Assembly: GCA_944389895.1 (NCBI GenBank)
Contig: CALXOA010000066.1
Location: forward strand, 1 to 64,000
DNA: 64,000 bases
Direction: 5' to 3'
Source of the DNA: an uncultured Victivallis sp.
GTDB taxonomy: Bacteria > Verrucomicrobiota > Lentisphaeria > Victivallales > Victivallaceae
Below are positions 55,314 to 63,595 of the stretch, piece by piece. Numbering within the stretch: the stretch's first letter is position 1; each line of letters starts with the position of its first letter. The notes beneath the pieces are model-generated. The model did no database searches. It had not been told where the DNA came from and saw only the letters and a list, made by a program, of their open reading frames with translations. The position numbers were made by a program, and so were the translations under genes.

Positions 55314-57665
55314 TCAGTTCACCTCCCGACGTCGGCCGTTCACCGTAAAACGGACCACCGGAAATTCCGGATAGGCGACCAGCTCCGGTCTGCAGCCGGA
55401 CGGACAATCGACGGTGAGTTCCAACCCCTCTTCCCCCCGACGGCATCGGACGGCGATCGGACCGGAGGGGGTCGGAATTGTCCCCGAGAGCATCTGGTGA
55501 ACTCCCGGGTACGGAGCCACCCGGAACTTCCGGAATCCCTGTTCCAGCGGCCGGACTCCCAGTTCACACGCTCCGTTGAAATAGACCGAAACGCTGCTCC
55601 ACGCGTGGCAGAGGCTGCCGGCACCGTCAAAATCACGTTCCCCACGCTGCGTTTCCCACAGCGTGTCGTGTCCGCTGAAGAGCATCGGCGTGAATGCCTC
55701 CCGGATCCGGTTCGCCGCGAGCACCCGAGCCTCGGGGCCGAACTCCATCAACATGTCGATCACAAAGGGGAGCGGACTGGTTCCCGCCTTGATCAGCTTT
55801 CCCGAGTGGCAGGCCGTCCGGACTCCGGAGATGTCACGATGGTCGGCGACTTTCGTCGCGAAGGCGAGAGCATTGGTGTGTTCGTGCAGACCGTAGAGTT
55901 CTCCTTTGTTGCGAAACGTCATGAAGCACTCTTCGCGGTCGTTGCGGAATCCCCGCCGGATCGCCTCTGCGAGTTGCGGCGCACCGACCGCCGTCTCCCG
56001 GTGATTGCGATTGCACATCGCGGTGTATCCCTGCAGTGCAAGCAGCAGATAGAGGTTGTAGGGTGCACTCAGAGTTCCCGGAGGCAGTGCGGTGGTTCCG
56101 CTGAGGTCGGGGAGCCATTCGTAGAAGTTCCAGATTCCCTTCCCCTCGGGGGTATGACAGAGTCCGGTTTCCGGATCGGTCCGGTCGAGTGCCGCTTGCA
56201 GCATCGCTTCCATCTGGGAGGCGAATTTGAAGAAAAGCCGGTCATCGCCACTGTAACGGCCGAACTCTTCCAGCGCGGTGATCCAGATGAAGGAGAAGAT
56301 CGGGATTGTGACTCCGCAGCGGGCCGGTGCACAGAGTTCCAGCAGCAGATCGGGGCGGATGCCGCGCCCGAGCAGGTCGAATGCGGTTCCGGCAAACGCA
56401 TAATTCCCCCACACCTGATACCCGTAGAGCGCCTGGTTGCGCGAATCATAGGCATAGAGCGCCTGTTCGCGCCACGGACAATCCTCATAGTGCTCATGCA
56501 TGCAGAGACGGAGCGTATTGATGGCAACTGCGCGAAGCCGTGAATCGAGCGTGTCCCCATTGGAGAAACAACTCTCCTCCGGCAACGGAAGCGTCAACGG
56601 GACCAGGCCGATGTAGTGCAACGTCACGTTCCGTTCTGCTCCGGTAATCGAGAGTTCCAGGTAGCGGCAGCCGAGCCGCCGGAACGGATGTCGGAAGCGG
56701 TTGCGCCCCTCTCTGCAGATGTAGCGGTCGGTGAAGTGGCGGTTTCCCACCCGGCAGCGGACGCGCCCGTCTGCGAGGTGTTCGCCATGGGAGACGTCAA
56801 GCACGGTTCCGGCGGGTGCGTCGAGTTCAAGTTCCAGCAGACCGGCTTTTTCACCGCCGAGGTCGACGATCACGAAAGAGCCGTTTTCGGGTGCCTCCGG
56901 GGGAGGGATGACATAGGAGACTGTGCCGTCAAACCGCAGTGGTGTACTGCCGAACTCAAACGCCAGACCGAAAAGAACGCCGCCCGGCACCTGGCGCATC
57001 GCCGTGGCACGCACCTGATCGGCGAAGGAACCTTCCCCGGCGGCCCGGAAAAGGCGTCCCTGAGTGGCGATTACACCGGCGATTCGCTCTCCCTCGTGTT
57101 GCTGCGGCACCGGCCGCTTCACCGGTACCGGGCGTGCCACCGGTTCCGCGAAGGCCCAGCCGGAGTCATCGAACCCGGCACGGAGCCAGCCGTCCTCGTT
57201 GCGGGCATCGTAACAGAATGTGAACGCGAGCTGGCTGGTCACATGTTCGATCGGCCCGGAACGATAGGCCGGGTTCGGCCGGGAGCGCCAGGTGTGATCT
57301 GTGGGGATGGCGATGGAACCGAGTTCCAGCAGTGCACAGAGGCCCGGAGGGCCGTCGCGAAAGGTCGAGAAATCCGTACCGGGCCGGTAACCGGTGATCG
57401 CGATCACATGACGCCCCGCCGCAAGTGCCGACGGCAGCGGAAATTCGCTGAAAGTCGGCGCCTCCGGATAGTCGCTGAATTGTCCTCGTCCGATCGGAAT
57501 CCCGTCGATCTGCGCGAGAAAGTCGCCGATTGCGCTGATCTGCAGCAATCCGGCGCCGACCGGAGTTTCCAGCTCAAACTCTTTCCGGAAATCAATGTAA
57601 GAGTTGACGGCATGACAATCCGGGCTGAGCCAGATCCATTGAGCGGCTCGCTGTATTTTTTCCAC
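55314..57665 (-). CDS. GH78-like alpha-L-rhamnosidase
   Basis: 783 residues, without a signal peptide. An N-terminal beta-sandwich (AAQWIWLSPDCHAVNSYIDFRKEFEL, shown here only as WIWLSPD and FRKEFEL) and a second sandwich (SFVIVDLGGEKAGLLELELD region) precede an (alpha/alpha)6 barrel with HEHYEDCPWREQALYAYDSRNQ in parts: EDCPWREQ and YAYDSRNQAL. This corresponds to the DCPxREE/GWxGDAQ region of GH78. The C-terminal sandwich includes APYPGVHQMLSGTIPTP. It likely removes rhamnose from imported oligosaccharides. The start is taken as GTG 57665 (AGGA about nine bases upstream); a TTG at 57737 is possible. It is downstream of the unclassified glycosidase in one operon, divergent from a regulator. 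Confidence 0.82.
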   Translation of the reverse strand: MEKIQRAAQWIWLSPDCHAVNSYIDFRKEFELETPVGAGLLQISAIGDFLAQIDGIPIGRGQFSDYPEAPTFSEFPLPSALAAGRHVIAITGYRPGTDFSTFRDGPPGLCALLELGSIAIPTDHTWRSRPNPAYRSGPIEHVTSQLAFTFCYDARNEDGWLRAGFDDSGWAFAEPVARPVPVKRPVPQQHEGERIAGVIATQGRLFRAAGEGSFADQVRATAMRQVPGGVLFGLAFEFGSTPLRFDGTVSYVIPPPEAPENGSFVIVDLGGEKAGLLELELDAPAGTVLDVSHGEHLADGRVRCRVGNRHFTDRYICREGRNRFRHPFRRLGCRYLELSITGAERNVTLHYIGLVPLTLPLPEESCFSNGDTLDSRLRAVAINTLRLCMHEHYEDCPWREQALYAYDSRNQALYGYQVWGNYAFAGTAFDLLGRGIRPDLLLELCAPARCGVTIPIFSFIWITALEEFGRYSGDDRLFFKFASQMEAMLQAALDRTDPETGLCHTPEGKGIWNFYEWLPDLSGTTALPPGTLSAPYNLYLLLALQGYTAMCNRNHRETAVGAPQLAEAIRRGFRNDREECFMTFRNKGELYGLHEHTNALAFATKVADHRDISGVRTACHSGKLIKAGTSPLPFVIDMLMEFGPEARVLAANRIREAFTPMLFSGHDTLWETQRGERDFDGAGSLCHAWSSVSVYFNGACELGVRPLEQGFRKFRVAPYPGVHQMLSGTIPTPSGPIAVRCRRGEEGLELTVDCPSGCRPELVAYPEFPVVRFTVNGRRREVN

Positions 57666-57765
57666 TTTCTGATTTTCCTGCGCTATGCCCTGACATGGTG
57701 ACCAGATTAACGTAGCGTTGTTTCCGGTGGTTTGCAAGGCGGCATCGGGGACTCCGATGGTTTTT

Positions 57766-59793
57766 TCACCGCTTCCCCGGCGGATCGATCAACAATACCT
57801 CGAGCGACCAGGCCGGCAGACCGGGGCAGGTCAGCGTGGTTCCGTCGCCGGTATTCTGCGTTTCCAGCGTTTGTGCAGCAACTCCCCTGCGCAGACAACG
57901 GACGCCGCTGCCGGATGGTACATGCCGCAGAGTGATTCGGGTCGGCGGCAGCGGCGCGATGGATGGGTTGACGATCGTAACCCCGGCGAGAGAACCGTCG
58001 GGGAGACTCAGCGGAATCGGCCAGAGCAATGCTCCGGAGGCCGGGAGCACCGGCAACGTTCCGCGGGTGATGAAGTCGGCCATCCGGAGAAGCTGTCGCT
58101 GTTTTCCGAAGGTGAGCTGCCGGTTGAATCGGCCCGGAAGGCCGGTGAGGGCGAGTCGGCCTCCGTCCGGAAGTTCGAGCAGCAGCGACGAGATACCCAG
58201 GTCGCTGCCGTCTGCGCGGTTGAGCAGGTGACCAAGTTCCCGTATTTTCGTTCCGGAGGCGTGATATCGGAATGCCCGGCCGAAGTTGGCGGGATAGAAA
58301 TACCGGAATCCCGCACATTCACCGTTGAGAGGATCGTCGGTAAAGAGTTCATGGTATCCAATCCGTTCGGGTGCCGGTTCCGAGATGATGCCGGTTTTCG
58401 CGGTCAGCCCCTTCTGTTGCAACAGATGGAAACTTTCCCCATCGAGCAGAACGCCCTGCCGCAACAGTTGGTCGAATGCTGCTTGGTCAAGTCCGTCGGC
58501 GGTGGCTGCCGTCAGCACGGCGGGGCCGCTGCCGAAGACCGAATCTCTCCATACGGCCGGGATTCCGCACTGGACCAGAGGCAGAAGATCGTTGTAGTCG
58601 GTCCAGGTCCAATTCATCTCCGTGGCGTCCACATTGTCCACATGAGCCGGAGTACGCCCGAAATCAAGTCCCGACGGGCGTGCCCCCTCCCGAATCAGAC
58701 CCGACAGCGCTTCGTAGATCGGACGGAACGCGGCGATCTCCTGAAAATATTGGACTTCCTCTTCAAAATTTTTACTGGGGATCGGCCCCAGTACGAAGGA
58801 GAGCGCATTGCACCCGGTCGCGAGGTAGAGTGCGCCTTCGAAAGCGGTTGCATAAGCACTTTTCCCGAGCGTATCGTGCGGATAGTTTTCAACCTCGGCC
58901 GGAATGAGATCGACGGCACCGCCATCCAGCGCCGCGCAGGCGGTTACCTGCAGCGCGATTGCCTTGTTGATGAACTCTTCCGGTTGAAATTCCGTATAGG
59001 CTCCGCCTCCCGGTCGAACCCCCGCCGGCCTTCCGGTCACCGCTGCGAACTCCCGGAACATCGCGTTGAAATCACCGCAGTTGTAGAGGAAGGCCCCGGT
59101 ACAGTTCTGGATGGCCAGCCTGCTCTCCGGTGCTACGGCATGAGCCGCTTCGGCGACACCCCTTGCGAAACGGAGCAGACGTTTCCGGTTGAAATCGATC
59201 CATTCCATCCGGCATTTGGAGCGGGGTCTGCCGAGTTCTGCGACGAGGTCGGGCCGGTTCCGGAACCGGCCCGAGAGAGCGGCGAACTCCTCCAGACAGC
59301 GATCGCAGAAACAACCGAACCGGATCTTTCCATGATTGTTGAGACGCAGGTCATCGTCGTACCAGATCGTTGTCGGCCGGATCGCGGCGGCATACAGCCG
59401 GATCAATTCCATCTCGTAGGAGAGGAAATCCTCGTCGAATGGACAGGGAACATGTGGATTGGTCGCCCCGTCATGACCGACCATCGGGTGCCAATCGTGC
59501 CAGGCTGCATAGCTCGCCGCCCCGTAGCCCCAGTGACCGAATGTTTCGCACACCTGAAGCGACACACCGACCCCGAGTTTACGGAACTTATCCGCAGCGA
59601 GCGCATTTCTGCGGGCGCATTCCGCATGTTGTTCCAGAGGCGGCAGTCCGGTCAGGGTTCCCAGCCATACCTCATCGAATGCGTCCGGACAGGCTGAAAA
59701 GAGAGCAAGCTGGCGCTCCAGCTCGGAAGGTTCGGCGGTTGTGAGGTCCCAATAGCGCAGTTCGGTCAGGGGGAATCGGACTTTTTCCATCAT
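57766..59793 (-). CDS. Putative glycoside hydrolase, TIM-barrel, family not recognised
   Basis: 675 residues, no signal peptide. The first 400 residues look like a clan GH-A barrel: FDEVWLGTLTGLPP, GVGVSLQVCETFGHWG, TTIWYDDDLRLNNHG, followed by the knuckle FGCFCDRCLEEF and then NRKRLLRFARGVAEAAHAV, SRLAIQNCTGAF. C-terminal portions (ELPDGGRLALTGLPGRFN; ASGALLWPIPLSLPDGS) look like Rossmann-like and beta-sandwich domains, as in GH42-type or DUF4838-type enzymes. Substrate unknown; the neighbour suggests rhamnose-containing glycans. The start ATG 59793 follows AAAGG, preceded by a good promoter at 59834-59861. It is the first gene of the operon with the rhamnosidase. Confidence 0.6.
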   Translation of the reverse strand: MMEKVRFPLTELRYWDLTTAEPSELERQLALFSACPDAFDEVWLGTLTGLPPLEQHAECARRNALAADKFRKLGVGVSLQVCETFGHWGYGAASYAAWHDWHPMVGHDGATNPHVPCPFDEDFLSYEMELIRLYAAAIRPTTIWYDDDLRLNNHGKIRFGCFCDRCLEEFAALSGRFRNRPDLVAELGRPRSKCRMEWIDFNRKRLLRFARGVAEAAHAVAPESRLAIQNCTGAFLYNCGDFNAMFREFAAVTGRPAGVRPGGGAYTEFQPEEFINKAIALQVTACAALDGGAVDLIPAEVENYPHDTLGKSAYATAFEGALYLATGCNALSFVLGPIPSKNFEEEVQYFQEIAAFRPIYEALSGLIREGARPSGLDFGRTPAHVDNVDATEMNWTWTDYNDLLPLVQCGIPAVWRDSVFGSGPAVLTAATADGLDQAAFDQLLRQGVLLDGESFHLLQQKGLTAKTGIISEPAPERIGYHELFTDDPLNGECAGFRYFYPANFGRAFRYHASGTKIRELGHLLNRADGSDLGISSLLLELPDGGRLALTGLPGRFNRQLTFGKQRQLLRMADFITRGTLPVLPASGALLWPIPLSLPDGSLAGVTIVNPSIAPLPPTRITLRHVPSGSGVRCLRRGVAAQTLETQNTGDGTTLTCPGLPAWSLEVLLIDPPGKR

Positions 59794-59811
59794 GCATCGC
59801 CTTTCAGTTGC

Positions 59812-59911
59812 TTGCAAACGTGACCGGTGAAATAGTATAACATCGTTTGCGGAAAGGTCAATTGATTTTCGCCGATTCAGAAGGTGTTCTCGAAAAATTT
59901 TGTTGTAAACG
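59812..59911. promoter_or_regulatory. Repeated half-sites in the divergent promoter region
   Basis: GCAAACG at 59814-59820, its inverted copy CGTTTGC at 59844-59850, and GTAAACG at 59905-59911. Centres are 30 and 61 bp apart, about three and six helical turns. They flank the glycosidase -10 and overlap the regulator's -35, as expected for a regulator that represses both directions. Confidence 0.5.
59834..59861 (-). promoter_or_regulatory. Promoter of the glycosidase operon
   Basis: Minus strand TTGACC (59856-59861), 16-bp spacer, TATACT (59834-59839); each box matches 5 of 6. Confidence 0.7.
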
Positions 59912-59931
59912 CATCGGGTCGGCTGTATAAT
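59903..59931 (+). promoter_or_regulatory. Promoter of the GntR/LacI-type regulator (leaderless)
   Basis: TTGTAA (59903-59908), 17-bp spacer, perfect TATAAT (59926-59931). The predicted start of transcription is within one or two bases of ATG 59939, and no ribosome site precedes it. Confidence 0.7.
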
Positions 59932-59938
59932 ATGCAGT

Positions 59939-61018
59939 ATGGAAAAGAAACTGATTATCAGACCGGATTCCAGCATCCGGTCGCAGATCATCGAATTTTA
60001 TCGGTCGGGGATCCGTTCGGGCGAATTTCCCGAAGGATATGTGCTTCCGCCTGCGCGGAAGCTGGCACGGGAGATCGGTACCGCCGAGGCCAATGTGCAC
60101 CACGCCTTTGCCGCCCTGGTGCGCGAGGGGTTGATTGTACGGCGACCGCGGGCGGGCTCGGTTGTGATCACTCCCCGCCGGCTCCATCGGGTGGCGTTCT
60201 TCTTTTCAAGTTATTACACGTTGCGCGGGGAACGTTTTTCCCGCCCCCTGATCGAAGGGGTCGAGCATGAACTCGACTCCCGCGGCATCGAGTGCCAGGT
60301 GATCTATGAAACCGGTTCCGGGGAGGGAATCCGGCTGCTGAAACAGCTGGCGGCGGAGCGGCAGATTCAGGGGGTGATCATGCGTTCCGCCGCGGAGGAG
60401 GACCTGGCGTGGCTGGCACGTCTGCCGATTCCGTTTGCGGCAATTTCGGCGTTACGGATTCCCGGCGCGGTGAATTTTTCCTCCCGTCTGCTGGCGCGCG
60501 AGATGGTGCTGGGGTTGGCGGAGCAGGGGTGTCGCCGGATCGGCGCCGTCTCGACGGTTTTCCGGTCGGGGACCAGAATGTTTCAAGAGGAGTTACGCCA
60601 TGCGGCGCTGGAATGCGGGCTTGATTTCGATCCGCTCCGGTTTGTGACGCCCCGCGAGGGAGAGGCACGGGTTGAGGATTACGACTGTTTCGCGGTCCGG
60701 GCGCTGGACAGCCTGTTGTCGTTGCAGGAACCGCCGGATGGTGTGATGGTTTTTTCGGACAACCTGGTGCCCGGAGTCACGATGGAACTCTACCGGCGAC
60801 GGCTTGCCGTCCCGGAACAACTGAAACTCTCGATTCACCACACGGTTGAAAATCCGCTCTCGTTCCCATTCTCTTGCGTCCTGGTCGAAAACCGGATCAG
60901 TGAACTTGCCGCTCTGCTGGTCGGCCGGTTGACCGATCTTTTCGAGGGGAGGCCTCCGCGCCCCGGCGAACTCGGGGTGACGCGGCGGCGGTGGGAACCC
61001 GGAACGGGACCGGCCTGA
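59939..61018 (+). CDS. GntR-type transcription regulator with LacI-like sensor domain
   Basis: 359 residues. Residues 5-78 form a winged helix of the GntR type (IRSQIIEFYRSGIRSGEF, VLPPARKLAREIGTAEANVHHAFAAL in parts, REGLIVRRPRAGSVV). Residues 85-345 are a periplasmic-binding-protein-like sugar sensor (RVAFFFSSYYTLRGERFSRPLIEGVEHEL; IQGVIMRS; GCRRIGAVSTVFRSG; PPDGVMVFSDNLVPGV). This layout is that of AraR-like repressors that release DNA on binding a sugar. It is divergent from the rhamnosidase operon and very likely controls it and itself through the GYAAACG half-sites. The mRNA seems leaderless: the TATAAT box ends eight bases before the ATG. Confidence 0.88.
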   Translation: MEKKLIIRPDSSIRSQIIEFYRSGIRSGEFPEGYVLPPARKLAREIGTAEANVHHAFAALVREGLIVRRPRAGSVVITPRRLHRVAFFFSSYYTLRGERFSRPLIEGVEHELDSRGIECQVIYETGSGEGIRLLKQLAAERQIQGVIMRSAAEEDLAWLARLPIPFAAISALRIPGAVNFSSRLLAREMVLGLAEQGCRRIGAVSTVFRSGTRMFQEELRHAALECGLDFDPLRFVTPREGEARVEDYDCFAVRALDSLLSLQEPPDGVMVFSDNLVPGVTMELYRRRLAVPEQLKLSIHHTVENPLSFPFSCVLVENRISELAALLVGRLTDLFEGRPPRPGELGVTRRRWEPGTGPA

Positions 61019-61040
61019 TGCGGTTTCCCGGGAAAAGTGG

Positions 61041-61069
61041 TTGCAAGTTGGCACCGATTGATCTATATT
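61041..61069 (+). promoter_or_regulatory. Promoter of the membrane glycosyltransferase (leaderless)
   Basis: TTGCAA (61041-61046), 17-bp spacer, TATATT (61064-61069). The -10 ends nine bases before ATG 61078, so the transcript should begin at or next to the start codon; there is no ribosome site. Confidence 0.6.
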
Positions 61070-61077
61070 AAACGTTT

Positions 61078-62709
61078 ATGGGAATTTATACCGAAAAAAA
61101 CATACCGCGCTGGGCCGGGGTCATGATTCTGATCGCGGCTTTTCTTGCCCTGTACCAGCCGTGGCAGTTGACTTTGCGTGAATTTTTCGGGCTTGAAGGG
61201 CTCTACGCGGTTGAAGCGTCGGAGCTTGATCCGACGCTTTCGATCGTGACAGCCCATGGCGTGGCGATCCAGAACACTTTCCCGCTGTTTCCGGCGCTGG
61301 CGGCATTGGTCGTGGAGTTGTTCGGCGTGCCGATGGAGCTGGCGTTGCGCGGCCTTTCCCTTCTGATGCTGGCGGCGACTGCGGTGATTGTCTATATTGC
61401 GGCGGCCAGCGAGCGTTCGTCACGGGCCGGATTGGTCGCCGCCGCGATGTATATCAGCACCTTCCTTGCGCTGGAGAAGGCCGGCGACGGATATCCGGCG
61501 ACGATGAGTGCCTTCTTTCTGCTGGCCGCACAGTTGACGTTTTTTCAATTCGGAGTGCGACGGGTCAACTGGAATGCGGCGTGGGTGGTCAGCCTGCTGT
61601 TGCTGGCGCTCGGATTTTACTCCGGCGGTTTTCTGGTGATCCTTTATTTTGTATTCCCGATGCTGTTCTTCCGGCGGCCGCTGTCGGTCAAGTCGAAATT
61701 CCGCAAGCCCGGTTTCATCGTCGGGCTGGTTCTGATCGGAGCGGCGATTCTGGCCTGGGGGATTCCCTACTGGGTGATGTCGCACCGGATCCCCTTCCAG
61801 TATGTCAGCTGGACGGAAGCGACACTCGGCGGTTACCTGAAGGAGCTTCTGCTGTTTCCGCTGATGCTGCCGCTGCGGCTGCTTCCCTGGGCGGTGATCG
61901 GCTGGATTCCGTTCTGTGTCGCATTGCAGGCGCTGGATACAACGCCGATTCTCAGCCGTTATTTACGCACGCTGGCCCTCTCCACGTTGGCTTTGCTCTG
62001 GTTGCTGCCGGGCGGGGAACCACGCGAGATTCTGTTCCTGCTGGGGCCGTTGTCGATTCTGGTCGGGATCAACTATGAGCTGGGAATGCGCCGTTACGGC
62101 CTCAAGGTACGCAAGGTTCTGGTTCTGGGCGAATATTTCGCAGTTGCGGCAGCTGTGGCGATCGGAGTGGTCTGTTTCGCTCCGGGAGAGTGGCTTGAGA
62201 CGGTCATCAGCATCAGCAATTCTCTCGCATTTCGCGATTCCGGCTATTTCCGGATTTCCGCAGCGCTGGCCGGTGTGATTGTGGTGATGATTACGGTTCT
62301 GCTCTCGCGGGGGCGGTTGTTCTTGCCGATCTGGCTTTTCCTGCTGCTGGTTACGGTGGCGGGTGGAGTATTCTACGGTTCCGTGATGTTGCCCTACCGG
62401 GCGCAGGAGCGCAACAAACGCGAGTTCGGGGCGATGATCGCCGCCGCACTGGCGAGGGAGACTCCGGGGAGGCTTTATAAGAGTAATATCCTTGATCTGT
62501 ATGGGGAAATCTACTATGCAGGCGTCGGGGCGCGCAAGATTCAGACATTGGAGGAACTCCCTGCCGATGAACCGGTAGTCTATCTGCTCAGCACGGAGTT
62601 CCCGCTGTTTCCCGACCGGAACTGGACCAATCTGCTCGCTCCCGGCTACACCTACCGGAGCCATCGGCTGGCTCTCTGGAAGGGGGAGTTGCGTCCCCGC
62701 GAGGAGTGA
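61078..62709 (+). CDS. ArnT/PMT-like polytopic glycosyltransferase
   Basis: 543 residues with about 12 membrane helices up to residue 440, then a periplasmic domain (FGAMIAAALARETPGRLYKSN, TLEELPADEPVVYLLSTEF). The first periplasmic loop has GLEGLYAVEASELDPTLSI, in the place of the catalytic acidic loop of GT83/GT39 enzymes (E-x-x-YA-x-x-x-E), and LRGLSLLMLAA follows. Such enzymes transfer a sugar from a polyprenyl phosphate to lipid A, proteins or glycans. The usual KPP motif is replaced (NTFPLFPAL), so the donor is uncertain. It appears leaderless. It stands alone between the regulator and a convergent gene. Confidence 0.72.
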   Translation: MGIYTEKNIPRWAGVMILIAAFLALYQPWQLTLREFFGLEGLYAVEASELDPTLSIVTAHGVAIQNTFPLFPALAALVVELFGVPMELALRGLSLLMLAATAVIVYIAAASERSSRAGLVAAAMYISTFLALEKAGDGYPATMSAFFLLAAQLTFFQFGVRRVNWNAAWVVSLLLLALGFYSGGFLVILYFVFPMLFFRRPLSVKSKFRKPGFIVGLVLIGAAILAWGIPYWVMSHRIPFQYVSWTEATLGGYLKELLLFPLMLPLRLLPWAVIGWIPFCVALQALDTTPILSRYLRTLALSTLALLWLLPGGEPREILFLLGPLSILVGINYELGMRRYGLKVRKVLVLGEYFAVAAAVAIGVVCFAPGEWLETVISISNSLAFRDSGYFRISAALAGVIVVMITVLLSRGRLFLPIWLFLLLVTVAGGVFYGSVMLPYRAQERNKREFGAMIAAALARETPGRLYKSNILDLYGEIYYAGVGARKIQTLEELPADEPVVYLLSTEFPLFPDRNWTNLLAPGYTYRSHRLALWKGELRPREE

Positions 62710-62717
62710 CTGCGCAC

Positions 62718-63425
62718 TCAACGTCGTCTGAAACCGCCCCCCGGAGTCGCCGGCATCGAACTGAAGGAGCTGCGTCCCGTCCCCCCGGGTGTCGTCAGTG
62801 TCGGTCGTTCCCGTGGTGCAGAGATGGTCGGCGGCGGCGCGGTTTGCGGGCGTGACGGCATGGAGCTGAAAGAGCTGCGCGGCAGTTCGCGGGGTTGATT
62901 GGGTCGCTTCGGCAGTTCCGACCGGAGAGAGGATGCTCCCGGGGAAATGGTCAACGGCCCGGTCATCTTCCCCTTTGAGTCGCGTACAAACATCGGCGGA
63001 CCGGATTCTCTCGTGGTCACGGCGGCTCCTGATTCATCCAGATAACTCTGCACGGTACCGCTCTGAACCAGCATCGGGGAGCGACCGCTGGAACCGGGTG
63101 GCAGAATCACAAGATCCCCGATGGTGACTGCCCCGGACAACAGATTTCTGCCGGGGGATGTCGTCCGCGTTGTTCCTCCGGTCAAAGCAGAGGGCGGTTC
63201 CGCTTTCGTGGCGTCTTTCTCGTCGCGCGTTGTCGTCACGGGGGCGGGAGCGGGGGACTCCCCGGCAGGCGGCGCAGGCTCTGGAGAGACCGGGGTTGAG
63301 ACGGACTTCGCCTCCGGTGGCGCGGGAACCGGCGTCGGAACCGTGGCCGATGTGGAATCGCCGGCTGCGACGACGGCGGCGTTCAGAAGCAGCAGCAAAA
63401 CAGCGGAAAGCGTGTTTTTCCTCAT
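62718..63425 (-). CDS. Proline/serine-rich secreted protein of unknown function
   Basis: 235 residues with a signal peptide (RKNTLSAVLLLLLNAAVVAAG). The mature part is low in complexity: Pro/Ala/Thr-rich (PVPAPPEAKS, PEPAPPAGESPAPAPV), then a short more ordered stretch (NLLSGAVTIGDLVILPPG, MLVQSGTVQSYLDESG), then repeats: SSFSSMP occurs twice near the C-terminus, which ends GGGFRRR. I do not recognise a family; it may span the envelope or be a cell-surface linker. A very strong ribosome site (GGAGGTGG) sits just before ATG 63425. Its stop is eight bases from that of the convergent glycosyltransferase gene. Confidence 0.6.
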   Translation of the reverse strand: MRKNTLSAVLLLLLNAAVVAAGDSTSATVPTPVPAPPEAKSVSTPVSPEPAPPAGESPAPAPVTTTRDEKDATKAEPPSALTGGTTRTTSPGRNLLSGAVTIGDLVILPPGSSGRSPMLVQSGTVQSYLDESGAAVTTRESGPPMFVRDSKGKMTGPLTISPGASSLRSELPKRPNQPRELPRSSFSSMPSRPQTAPPPTISAPRERPTLTTPGGTGRSSFSSMPATPGGGFRRR

Positions 63426-63518
63426 GAATCCACCTCCTTCGTTTCATTCCCCTCAAAGCAAAATATAAACGGTTGAAGCTGGAAAATCAAGTTCCGACCG
63501 AAGTTTGCCGCGGTTCCC

Positions 63519-63547
63519 TTGACAGCCGGAGGGGGACGGGATATATT
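63519..63547 (+). promoter_or_regulatory. Promoter of the LOG-family gene
   Basis: TTGACA (63519-63524), 17-bp spacer, TATATT (63542-63547), 48 bases before the start; GGAGG at 63582-63586. Confidence 0.75.
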
Positions 63548-63595
63548 CTTTCCCATCGGATCATAACTCTTTTCAGCAGGCGGAGGATATTGTTG

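Noticed and set aside
55114-55446. N-terminal extension of the HPr-like protein by about 110 open codons
   Set aside because: HPr proteins begin two to five residues before the first strand, exactly at 55113; the extension runs into the end of the rhamnosidase gene and has no domain.
57666-57737. TTG 57737 as the start of the rhamnosidase
   Set aside because: The extra 24 residues have no signal-peptide character and no ribosome site, whereas GTG 57665 has AGGA upstream and starts at the conserved WIW strand.
57718-59697. A 659-codon plus-strand frame opposite the barrel glycosidase
   Set aside because: Antisense shadow; the minus-strand gene has a promoter, ribosome site and recognisable strands.
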